Assembly (NCBI GenBank): GCA_905214225.1
Contig: CAJMLL010000006.1
Span: forward strand, 1-64,000
Length of the DNA stretch: 64,000 nucleotides
From: an uncultured bacterium
Lineage (GTDB): Bacteria > Bacillota > Clostridia > Peptostreptococcales > Anaerovoracaceae
Direction: 5' to 3'
Made by a program: the position numbers and the translations under genes. Positions 54,748 to 62,436 of this stretch are shown in pieces (within the stretch, counting starts at the first letter, position 1; the number at the start of each line of letters is the position of its first letter). Under the pieces are notes generated by a model. The model did not search any database. It saw only the letters and a list, made by a program, of their open reading frames with translations, and had not been told where the DNA came from.

Positions 54748-54776
54748 ATTATAACACATATACACATATAAATCAA
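54748..54776 (-). promoter_or_regulatory. Promoter of the sodium symporter gene
   Basis: On the minus strand TTGATT (54776-54771), 17 bases, TATAAT (54753-54748). The same pair of hexamers with the same spacing occurs before grdI. Transcription would begin near 54741. Confidence 0.65.
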
Positions 54777-54874
54777 ATTACTACGTTAACTGTAAATAAA
54801 ATGCGTAAACGATAAAAATATATTTTTTTAAAATTTGAATAATGTGTTCGCGGCCGTTTCCGTGTCCAAACAGC

Positions 54875-54903
54875 TTGACATTTAGTCAGAATCTTTATAA
54901 ACT
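54875..54903 (+). promoter_or_regulatory. Promoter of the TetR-family gene
   Basis: TTGACA (54875-54880), 17 bases, TAAACT (54898-54903). TGAC and GTCA half-sites around ATTTA (54876-54888) overlap the -35 box and could be an operator for autoregulation. The leader to the start codon is about 145 bases. Confidence 0.6.
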
Positions 54904-55055
54904 AAAAATCATGATTAGGAAATAGCTGCAGACGATTATGGTGATTAATGATTGTCTGTCAGCAGGAGATATCAAGGCTCCCGGGACTCAGCCGCCGCTT
55001 TCGGGGCTGGGAGGAGCAGGAGTTTTACAGAATATGTGTGTAATGGAGGACAGAA

Positions 55056-55742
55056 GTGGGAAGACCGCAGCTTGATGAGAAGACAAAAAGAGAAAATATC
55101 AAGAAACTGATAAACTGTGCAAGATCTCTGATGGATGAACGCGGCATTCAGAATGTTACGATTCGTGCTATTGCTGACCGTGCAGAGATGAACAGTGCAA
55201 CGATGTATAATTACTTCCGTGATCTGGATGAACTGATTACCTATGCCTGCATCAGTTACTTTCAGGAATACTGTGAGCGGCTCTATGCAGAAAACCAGTA
55301 TCTGTCTGAAAATGAGCCGGAAGAAGTTTATCTGATGACCTGGGATCTGTTCTGCCAATATGCGTTTATACATCCGGAAGAGATGTATCAGCTCTTCTTT
55401 GGAAAATACAGCGGCGAGCTGAAAACAGTCATCCGGAAATACTATCAGTGGTTCCCGGAAGAAACAGAGAATCTGTCACAGAACCTGCAGGAGATGATGG
55501 AAGATGCAGATATGTTTAAAAGAAATATCCATGTCCTCCGTCCGATTCTTCCTGAAGGAACCAGTGAAAAAGATCTGAAGATCGTGAATGAACTGACCGT
55601 TTCTTACCTGCAGATGCTTCTTCGTGAGCTTTCTGAGGATCAGAGAGGAAGGTATACGCCGGAAGGACAGAAACAGCGTATGATGGAAGCCTGTGTATTC
55701 CTTCTGGATAATATAACGGAATCACAGAATGATGAAAAATAA
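55056..55742 (+). CDS. TetR/AcrR-family transcription regulator
   Basis: The 228-residue product has the TetR helix-turn-helix near residues 30-55 (VTIRAIADRAEMNSATMYNYFRD, quoted in part) after the GRPQLDEKTKRENI start, and an all-helical C-terminal ligand domain with no recognised ligand. The start is GTG 55056, GGAGGA lying about 8 bases before it. It stands divergent from the sodium symporter and directly before the betaine reductase genes, so it could sense betaine or a product and control either unit; that is inference from position. A terminator isolates it from grdI. Confidence 0.85.
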   Translation: MGRPQLDEKTKRENIKKLINCARSLMDERGIQNVTIRAIADRAEMNSATMYNYFRDLDELITYACISYFQEYCERLYAENQYLSENEPEEVYLMTWDLFCQYAFIHPEEMYQLFFGKYSGELKTVIRKYYQWFPEETENLSQNLQEMMEDADMFKRNIHVLRPILPEGTSEKDLKIVNELTVSYLQMLLRELSEDQRGRYTPEGQKQRMMEACVFLLDNITESQNDEK

Positions 55743-55787
55743 TCGAGCGGTAATCTGAAAAAAAATGTTCTGATTCAATGCTGAAGG

Positions 55788-55826
55788 AAAGGTCTGAAGC
55801 CCGGGCAGTGGGTTTCAGACCTTTTT
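55788..55826 (+). terminator. Intrinsic terminator after the TetR-family gene
   Basis: AAGGTCTGAA (55789 on) pairs with TTCAGACCTT, followed by further T. It separates the regulator from the grd operon. Confidence 0.82.
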
Positions 55827-56049
55827 GCTGTCTTGAAATCATACCGGCAGGGACATTCCGGGTGTGCATACGATGCTTTGGCGTGGTGAATCAGAAGGGC
55901 ACACTTCGGAATGATGAAAGATGATAAAAATAATTTATACATAATGATACAATAATGAAATATATATCCATATACGATGCGAAATAATATTTACGATACT
56001 GTTACGGAATTGCAAGTAAAAATAATATTGAAAATATCAATTAAAAATC

Positions 56050-56078
56050 TTGATTACTAAAGCTTTATATATTATAAT
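56050..56078 (+). promoter_or_regulatory. Promoter of the grdI-grdH-BCCT operon
   Basis: TTGATT (56050-56055), 17 bases, TATAAT (56073-56078). The leader is about 210 bases long. The stretch 55827-56049 before it is very AT-rich with no gene; several other TATAAT-like boxes are present. Confidence 0.65.
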
Positions 56079-56130
56079 CAGGATTGTTAAAAGGTTGTTT
56101 ATAGATGGAAGAAATAGACGGAAACTTGTG

Positions 56131-56164
56131 AGATTTGTCATAAGGATTTAAACGTGATAAATCT
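56131..56164 (+). promoter_or_regulatory. Stem-loop in the grdI leader
   Basis: AGATTTGTCA (56131-56140) pairs with TGATAAATCT (56155-56164), ten pairs including one wobble, around a 14-base loop. There is no T-run, so it is not a terminator. It may stabilise or regulate the long leader. Confidence 0.4.
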
Positions 56165-56221
56165 GCAGTTCTGTGAATGAAAGACATGTAAAATATATAC
56201 CTGAATGACAATAAATTGGAA

Positions 56222-56245
56222 TATTCTCGCATGCGATGAGAAATA
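56222..56245 (+). repeat. Palindrome in the grdI leader
   Basis: TCGCATGCGA is a perfect 10-base palindrome (56227-56236), flanked by TATTCTC on the left and GAGAAATA on the right. It is a candidate operator for the adjacent TetR-type regulator or another factor, 50 bases before the grdI start. Confidence 0.45.
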
Positions 56246-56295
56246 TAAAAAACTGAAACCCGAAGTCATTTCAAATGAGGAGAAAGGAGACTGTC

Positions 56296-57627
56296 GTGAA
56301 ACTGACGATTAACAACTTTCCGGTGAAGGAAGTTCTGCTGGGTTCTGAAAATTCATTTAACGATGGAACACTGACCATTGACAAGCAGGGAGCAATTGAT
56401 TATCTGAAGGAAATGGATGAGCATCTTACAGATGTAGATCTGGTTATTGCACATCCGGGAGATGATACAAGAATCGTTCCTGTAGTAGAAACTATTGAAC
56501 CGAGAATCAGAAAAGATGGAAGAACGCTTTTCCCGGGAGTAACGGACGATGTCGCTCCGGCAGGCGATGGTGAACTGAATGCATTGAAAGGATGCTGCGT
56601 AACGGTTGTCGCAAAGGAATATGGTTCTTTCGGTGACGGAGTCATCGATATGGGCGGAGAAGGTGCAAAGCACACATACTGGTCGAAGCTGATCAACATC
56701 TGCCTGGTTGCGGATACTGATGAGGAGTTTGAACGTCATGAGCAGCAGAAGTGCAACCACGCGCTTCGCTGGGGCGGACACCGTCTTGCTGAATATATCG
56801 GAAAGACCATTAAGGATCTGAATGCAGAGGATGCAGACAGCACAGAAGAATACACATTTGATCCGATTACCAAGAGAAAAGACAACGGTCTTCCGAATGT
56901 TGTCCTGGTTCTCCAGCCGCAGTCACAGATGGAGGCTCTGGGATACAACGACCTCTGGTACGGATGGGATTTAAATAAATTCCTCCCGACTTATGTCAGC
57001 CCGACAGAAGTTCTGGATGGTGCGCTGATTTCCGGATCATTCATGCCGTCTTCTTCCAAGTGGTCAACTTATGAGATGCAGAATTTCCCGACCATTAAAG
57101 AACTGTATGCCGAGGACGGGAAAAGCTTCAACTTTATCGGCGTAATTCTGTCCATGCTGAATGTAGCACTGGATCAGAAGCAGCGTGCTGCAATTATGGT
57201 AGCGAATATGGCCACCAATCTGGGTGCGGACTACGCACTGGTCACAGAGGAAGGCTACGGAAACCCGGATGCAGACTATGTCGGATGCCAGGTTGCCCTG
57301 GAAGATGCAGGAATTCCATGCGTCGGAATTTCTAATGAGTGCACAGGCCGTGACGGTTTCTCTCAGCCGCTGGTAACACTTGATTCAAAGATGAATGCAC
57401 TTGTTTCGACAGGAAATGTATCGGAATTGAGTGAGCTGCCGGCATGCAGCACAGTAATCGGAAATCTCGAGGCAATGAACAGAGACGGAATGTCCGGAAG
57501 CTGGGGCTATGATGAAAAACTCGGAAAATCCGCAAGAGATGACGGATCCATCATCATGGAGGATAATAACTGGTTCTGCGGAGATCACATTTCCGGACTG
57601 TCTGTAAAGACAATGGCTGAGTTTTAA
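56296..57627 (+). CDS. grdI: Betaine reductase component B, alpha subunit GrdI
   Basis: The 443-residue product belongs to the GrdE/GrdG/GrdI family of substrate-specific protein B subunits (HPGDDTRIVPVVETIEPRI; FPGVTDDVAPAGDGELNALKG; SPTEVLDGALISG; NFIGVILSMLNVAL). In glycine reductase GrdE is cut at an internal Cys to create a pyruvoyl group. Aligned by eye, that place here reads ISGSFMPSSSK (residues 245-255), with Phe and Ser instead of Cys, so no such cleavage is expected. That agrees with betaine, a quaternary amine that cannot form a Schiff base, and with the betaine transporter in the operon. The start is GTG 56296 behind AAAGGAG; an ATG at 56275 lies within the ribosome site. Confidence 0.85.
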   Translation: MKLTINNFPVKEVLLGSENSFNDGTLTIDKQGAIDYLKEMDEHLTDVDLVIAHPGDDTRIVPVVETIEPRIRKDGRTLFPGVTDDVAPAGDGELNALKGCCVTVVAKEYGSFGDGVIDMGGEGAKHTYWSKLINICLVADTDEEFERHEQQKCNHALRWGGHRLAEYIGKTIKDLNAEDADSTEEYTFDPITKRKDNGLPNVVLVLQPQSQMEALGYNDLWYGWDLNKFLPTYVSPTEVLDGALISGSFMPSSSKWSTYEMQNFPTIKELYAEDGKSFNFIGVILSMLNVALDQKQRAAIMVANMATNLGADYALVTEEGYGNPDADYVGCQVALEDAGIPCVGISNECTGRDGFSQPLVTLDSKMNALVSTGNVSELSELPACSTVIGNLEAMNRDGMSGSWGYDEKLGKSARDDGSIIMEDNNWFCGDHISGLSVKTMAEF

Positions 57628-57642
57628 CAGGGGAGGAGAACG

Positions 57643-58962
57643 ATGAAAAAAGTAATTTGCTACGTCAATCAGTTCTTTGCCGGAATCGGCGGCGAGGACA
57701 AGGCAGACCAGACTCCTTACATCGTAGAAGGAACAGTCGGCCCAACGGCGGAGATTAATAAAAAACTTGAAGATGCGGAAGTCACACATACACTGGTATG
57801 CGGAGATAATTTCATGGGTTCCCATACAGATGACGCCATCAGTCAGCTGCTTGGAATGCTGGAAGATAAGGAATTTGACTTCTTTATCGCAGGTCCTGCC
57901 TTCCGTGCCGGACGTTATGGAGTTGCCTGCGGAAATATCTGCAAGGCTGTAGAAAATCATTTCCATGTTCCTGCGGTTACATCCATGAATGAAGAGAACC
58001 CGGGCGTCGAGATGTTCAAGAAAGATGTCATCATCTTCGAAGGCGGCGCAGGCGCAGTCAAAATGAGAAAAGACCTGAAGGTCATGCTGAAGTTTGTCAA
58101 TAAGATTCTCGCTGGCGGAAGCAACGAGGGCGCTGTTGCAGAAGGTTATTTCCCAAGAGGATGCCGTCATGAAAAATATCTTGAGGATAAGCGTGAGAAT
58201 ACAGCAGCATATCGTGGCGTGCAGATGCTGATGAAGAAAATTAAAGGTGAGCCATATCAGACGGAGCTGATTATTCCTCCTAAGGATGAAGTTCCGATCG
58301 CTCCGCCGATCCAGGATCTGTCTAAAGCGAATATCGCACTGGTTACAACAGGAGGAATCGTTCCTGTCGACAACCCTGACCGTATTCAGTCCGCTTCTGC
58401 AACAAGATGGGGAAAATACGACATCAGCAAGGATGACCGTCTTCAGGCAGGCGTCTACAAGACAATCCACGCAGGATTTGACCCGGCAGCAGCCAATGCC
58501 GATCCGAACGTCATCGTTCCGCTGGATGCGATGCGTGAATTCGAGAAGGAAGGAAAGATCGGAAAACTGCATCCGTACTTCTATTCGACAGTAGGAACCG
58601 GAACAACAGAAGCAGAGGCATCGAGAATGGCCAAAGAAATTGTTCCGCTGCTCCAGGAGGATCATGTCGACGGCATCATTCTCACCTCCACCTGAGGAAC
58701 CTGTACGCGTTGCGGTGCAACGATGGTAAAAGAGTTTGAGCGCGCTGGATTCCCGATTGTTCATATGTGCAACCTGATTCCGGTATCCATGACGGTCGGC
58801 GCAAACAAGATCGTTCCGACGATCTCTATTCCGTATCCTCTGGGTGATCCGAACACACCTCCTGAAGAGCAGATGAAGCTCAGAAAACACAGAGTCGGTG
58901 TAGCACTGGATGCCCTGGCAACTGATGTAAAAGAACAGACGGTATTCAAGGTTCGTTATTAA
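57643..58962 (+). CDS. grdH: Betaine reductase component B, selenoprotein subunit GrdH
   Basis: The coding frame is interrupted by UGA at 58693-58695 and continues without shift to 58962. Read as selenocysteine (residue 351) it gives a 439-residue GrdB/GrdF/GrdH protein, including the family motif LTSTUGTCTRCGATMVKE followed by SMTVGANKIVPTISIP. The UxxC pair is the catalytic selenothiol that takes the carboxymethyl group and hands it to selenoprotein A. The N-terminal half has FIAGPAFRAGRYGVACG and EGGAGAVKMRKDL. Conserved sequence on both sides of the UGA, with normal codon use, rules out a simple pseudogene. It lies 15 bases after grdI, with BCCT following by 15 bases. Sarcosine reductase (GrdF) is the alternative. 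Confidence 0.88.
58693..58727 (+). promoter_or_regulatory. Selenocysteine UGA codon and bSECIS-like hairpin
   Basis: UGA (58693-58695) is followed after 12 bases by CGTTGC-GGT-GCAACG (58708-58722), a 6-base-pair stem with a GGU loop, and outer ACC/GGT pairing (58699-58701 with 58725-58727). The GGU is the seventh codon after UGA, the same place and loop as remembered for E. coli fdhF, where SelB binds GGUC. The structure would recruit SelB for selenocysteine insertion. Confidence 0.75.
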
Positions 58963-58977
58963 TATCGGAGGTGTGAG

Positions 58978-60504
58978 ATGAAAGAAAAAAGAAATCACAC
59001 CGTCCTGATCTGGTCACTGCTGCTTTCCGCAGTAGTGGCCGGTTGGGCAATCTTATTTGCGAAGAATTTCGGCGTTATTTCAAATGCCATATTTTCTTTC
59101 CTGACTACAGATTTTGCCTGGCTGTATATGCTTGTGGTGCTGTTTTTCGTAATCTTCGTCTGCGCCATTGCATTCAGTAAATTTGGAAAAATCAAACTTG
59201 GAAATGATGATTCCCAGCCAGAATACAGTACAGTCTCCTGGTTTGCCATGCTGTTTGGATGCGGTATGGGAGTAGGTCTGGTATTCTATGGTGTTGCCGA
59301 GCCGATGTCTCACTTTGTCAATCCGCCGGCGGGTTACGGCCTGAAGGCCGGAACAGACGCGGCAGCGCAGTTTGCGATGAAGTCAGCATTCATGCACTGG
59401 GGTATTGAACCGTGGGCAGTATATTCGGTAATCGGACTCGCACTGGCCTACTTTATGTTCAGAAAAAAGAAGCAGGGAATGGTGTCTACGACACTTGATC
59501 CGCTTCTTGGAGAAAATAAACATATCGGGCTCAGACGTGTGATCGATATTCTGGCCGTGTTTGCTACACTTGCAGGTGTTGTAACTTCACTTGGTCTGGG
59601 AACACTTCAGATCAACAGCGGTCTGAATTTCCTCTTCCATGTTCCGGACGGACTGATGACACAGATTGTGATCATCGTGATCATTACCGCAATCGTCGTA
59701 TGGTCTGCCGTTTCCGGAATTGATAAAGGAATCAAGATGATTTCCGATGCGAATCTCTATATCGCGCTCGGCATCATGGCCCTGGCCTTTATCGTCGGAC
59801 CGAAGGTGGAGATACTGAACAACTTCACCAATGCCCTGGGCCAGTATCTGAATTACTTCATTACAGACAGTCTGCATATTGAACCGTACGGAGACAACAG
59901 TTGGCTGGCATCCTGGAGAATTTACTATTGGGCATGGTTCATTGCCTGGGGTCCGTTCGTCGGCGTATTCATCGCCAGAATTTCCAAGGGCAGAACCATC
60001 CGTGAGTTTATCATGGGTGTAGTGCTGGCTCCGTCCCTTGCATCCCTGGTCTGGTTCAGCATCTTCGGATCGCTGGGACTGAATCTGGGAATGAAAGGTA
60101 AACTCACTATGGCAGAAATGCGTTCCATTGCCGCAAAGCCGGAAACCGGACTTTTTGTCGTACTGAATAAGTACCCGCTGGGATTCGTTATGTCGCTGGT
60201 TGCGATCGTGCTGCTGTGCACCTTTTTTATCACGTCAGCGAATTCCGGAACTTTCGTCCTGTCCATGCTGACTTCTGACGGCGATCTGAACCCGCCGAAC
60301 AACAGAAAGATGCTGTGGGGCGTACTTCAGGCAGTAACTGCTGTCGGACTTCTGATGGCAGGCGGACTCAAGCCGCTTCAGACAATTTCCATTGCGGCGG
60401 CCTTCCCGTTTATCTTTATTATGATTACAATCTGTATCGCGCTGGTGAAGTCCCTGAAGACAGATCCTTCCGCGGTGCCTGAATCCACAGAAGAGAGCGC
60501 GTGA
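58978..60504 (+). CDS. BCCT-family glycine betaine transporter
   Basis: The 508-residue carrier of the betaine/carnitine/choline family has 12 helices. The glycine-rich motif is GMGVGLVFYGVAEPM (BetP: GMGIGL, sodium-coupled type), and the aromatic betaine box in helix 8 is YYWAWFIAWGPFVGVFIARIS. It sits inside the reductase operon, 15 bases after grdH, so its likely job is to bring in betaine as an electron acceptor rather than for osmoprotection alone; carnitine or choline is possible. It is followed by a gap of about 250 bases. Confidence 0.88.
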   Translation: MKEKRNHTVLIWSLLLSAVVAGWAILFAKNFGVISNAIFSFLTTDFAWLYMLVVLFFVIFVCAIAFSKFGKIKLGNDDSQPEYSTVSWFAMLFGCGMGVGLVFYGVAEPMSHFVNPPAGYGLKAGTDAAAQFAMKSAFMHWGIEPWAVYSVIGLALAYFMFRKKKQGMVSTTLDPLLGENKHIGLRRVIDILAVFATLAGVVTSLGLGTLQINSGLNFLFHVPDGLMTQIVIIVIITAIVVWSAVSGIDKGIKMISDANLYIALGIMALAFIVGPKVEILNNFTNALGQYLNYFITDSLHIEPYGDNSWLASWRIYYWAWFIAWGPFVGVFIARISKGRTIREFIMGVVLAPSLASLVWFSIFGSLGLNLGMKGKLTMAEMRSIAAKPETGLFVVLNKYPLGFVMSLVAIVLLCTFFITSANSGTFVLSMLTSDGDLNPPNNRKMLWGVLQAVTAVGLLMAGGLKPLQTISIAAAFPFIFIMITICIALVKSLKTDPSAVPESTEESA

Positions 60505-60702
60505 ACTCAGGCAGATGATTTGTAAATATCTATTAGGCAATACGGATTGGCAGGCGTTTTCATTCCCGATGGGTGAAAGAAATAACAGTGATTTTCTTGC
60601 AGGGTTTCCTTTGTCAGACACAAGAAATCCGCATGAAATTGCGTAAAATAAACAAGATTTTAAATCAAAAAAAGTAATAGTTACAAGTTTGTCAATTCGC
60701 AG

Positions 60703-60731
60703 TTGCTAATAGAACCAATTTATTGTATATT
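60703..60731 (+). promoter_or_regulatory. Second promoter, before grdC
   Basis: TTGCTA (60703-60708), 17 bases, TATATT (60726-60731). It gives grdC-grdD their own start of transcription, about 150 bases before grdC. The gap from 60505 holds no terminator that I can support, so read-through from BCCT is also possible. Confidence 0.55.
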
Positions 60732-60756
60732 TAGAAATATGAAGGGAGAGTCGGAC

Positions 60757-60891
60757 ATGTGCTGTATATCCGGCTCTTCTGTGTGCTGTAATACATACGG
60801 AAGCGGGTTCTCTGCTGCCGTTTCCGTGTACTTAAATGTAATGAATGAAATTGCAGAATATTTTCTTTCTGCAGAGGAGGATAATCAATGA
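60757..60891 (+). CDS. Candidate 44-residue Cys-rich leader ORF coupled to grdC
   Basis: ATG 60757 has GGGAGAG (60744-60750) 6 bases upstream. The 44 codons begin MCCISGSSVCC and end with EEDNQ; the stop TGA shares the ATGA of the grdC start, the usual sign of translational coupling. The ribosome site and start lie in a stem-loop: AGAGTCGGA (60747-60755) can pair with TCCGGCTCT (60769-60777), so initiation would depend on that hairpin opening. I do not recognise the peptide; it might be a leader or a redox/metal-sensing peptide, or a chance frame. It is not grdX, which is about three times longer. Confidence 0.4.
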   Translation: MCCISGSSVCCNTYGSGFSAAVSVYLNVMNEIAEYFLSAEEDNQ

Positions 60892-62435
60892 ACAGTGTCA
60901 TTTTAGGTTCCAGCTATGTGCTGGCGCATACACCGGATATGGTCATTCATAATGGTACAACCCAGACAACAGAGAGAATCGTCAATCCAGACGGCGACTA
61001 TCTTAAAGAGCTGCCGAAGCATATCCGTTCTTATGAGGACGCGGTAAATTACTGGCCGAATCAGGTATATATCGGAAATGCAACACCGGACGAGCTGAAG
61101 GAAGTCAAGTTCCCGTTCTTCGACAAGCCGTTTGAGAATGCGTCCAGATTCGGAAAGTACGGCGAGATCATGCCGGAAGATGAGTTCACCATTCTGATGC
61201 AGATCTGCGATGTCTTCGAGGTTGTCAAACTGGATAAGGACTTTGTCGCTGCGACAAAGGATAAACTGGCCAAGGATCCGATGGTCGATGACTCCATGAT
61301 GGCACGTGTGGAAGACGGATATGAACTGTCTGAAATTCAGGGATATGTAGATAATAAAGAGGCTGAGGGCCTGTACATTCAGGACAAGCTGGTCGGCTGT
61401 GTCAAGCAGGCACATGATATCGACGTCAACCTGTCCGCAGAGGTTATGCATGAGAACCTTGCCGAGAAGGCATCCAGTGTTCTGTCCCTGCTGTACGCGG
61501 TAAGAAATGCCGGAATTAAGAAAGAGGATGTTGAATACGTCATCAACTGCTCCGAGGAAGCCTGCGGAGACATGAACCAGAGAGGCGGCGGAAACTTTGC
61601 AAAGGCAGAAGCGGAAATCGCCGGACTGATCAATGCGACAGGATCCGATGCAAGAGGTTTCTGTGCAGGACCAACACATGCTCTGATCGAGGCAGCATCC
61701 CTGGTTAAGGCAGGAGCATTCAAGTGCGTTCTGGTTACAGGCGGCGGCTGCACAGCAAAGCTCGGAATGAACGGTAAGAATCACGTAGAAAAGGGCATGC
61801 CGGTTCTGGAGGACTGCCTGGGCGGATTCACCATTGTCGTTGCTGAAAATGATGGCGTTCATCCGGAAATCAACCTGGATATCCTTGGACGTCATACAGT
61901 TGGAACCGGTTCCGCACCGCAGCACGTTATTGGAAGCCTGGTGGCAGATCCTCTGGAAAGAGCAGGACTGAAGATCACCGATATCGATATTTTCTCACCG
62001 GAGATGCAGAACCCTGATATCACCAAGCCGGCAGGAGCAGGAGATGTTCCGATGGCAAACTATAAGATGATCGGAGCACTTGCCGTAAAGCGCGGTGATA
62101 TTGAAAGAAAACAGCTGGTGCAGTTCACGAAGGATCACGGACTGGTCGGATGGGCACCGACACAGGGACACATTCCTTCCGGAGTTCCTTCAATCGGACC
62201 TGGATGCGATGCAATCATGGACGGAAAGATCAATCGTCTGATGATTATCGGTAAGGGATCCCTCTTCCTTGGAAGAATGACCAACCTGTTCGATGGTGTT
62301 TCCTTTGTCATCAACGGAAATACAGCATCTGCAGAGTCTGAAGAGGCAGGCGTTTCCGAGAAGGAAGTCAAGAGCCTGATTGCAGAGGCAATGAAGAATT
62401 TTGCTGAATCTCTCATGGACGGGGAGGAGAAGTAA
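60888..62435 (+). CDS. grdC: Betaine/glycine reductase component C, beta subunit GrdC
   Basis: Protein C converts the carboxymethylated selenoprotein A to acetyl phosphate. The 515-residue product has the FabH-like thiolase fold of GrdC: SSYVLAHTPDMVIHNGTTQ at the N-terminus, VINCSEEACGDMNQRGGGN, and FCAGPTHALIEAASLVKAGA with a likely nucleophilic Cys near residue 256, then GWAPTQGHIPSGVPSIGP. Start ATG behind GAGGAGG overlaps a small upstream ORF as ATGA. grdD follows after one base. The C component is shared by glycine, sarcosine and betaine reductases. Confidence 0.9.
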   Translation: MNSVILGSSYVLAHTPDMVIHNGTTQTTERIVNPDGDYLKELPKHIRSYEDAVNYWPNQVYIGNATPDELKEVKFPFFDKPFENASRFGKYGEIMPEDEFTILMQICDVFEVVKLDKDFVAATKDKLAKDPMVDDSMMARVEDGYELSEIQGYVDNKEAEGLYIQDKLVGCVKQAHDIDVNLSAEVMHENLAEKASSVLSLLYAVRNAGIKKEDVEYVINCSEEACGDMNQRGGGNFAKAEAEIAGLINATGSDARGFCAGPTHALIEAASLVKAGAFKCVLVTGGGCTAKLGMNGKNHVEKGMPVLEDCLGGFTIVVAENDGVHPEINLDILGRHTVGTGSAPQHVIGSLVADPLERAGLKITDIDIFSPEMQNPDITKPAGAGDVPMANYKMIGALAVKRGDIERKQLVQFTKDHGLVGWAPTQGHIPSGVPSIGPGCDAIMDGKINRLMIIGKGSLFLGRMTNLFDGVSFVINGNTASAESEEAGVSEKEVKSLIAEAMKNFAESLMDGEEK

Positions 62436-62436
62436 A

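Noticed and set aside
58696-58962. A separate 79-codon gene after the grdH stop, or a frameshifted grdH pseudogene
   Set aside because: The frame is unbroken across UGA and the sequence on both sides matches the GrdB/F/H selenocysteine motif, with a SECIS-like hairpin in place.
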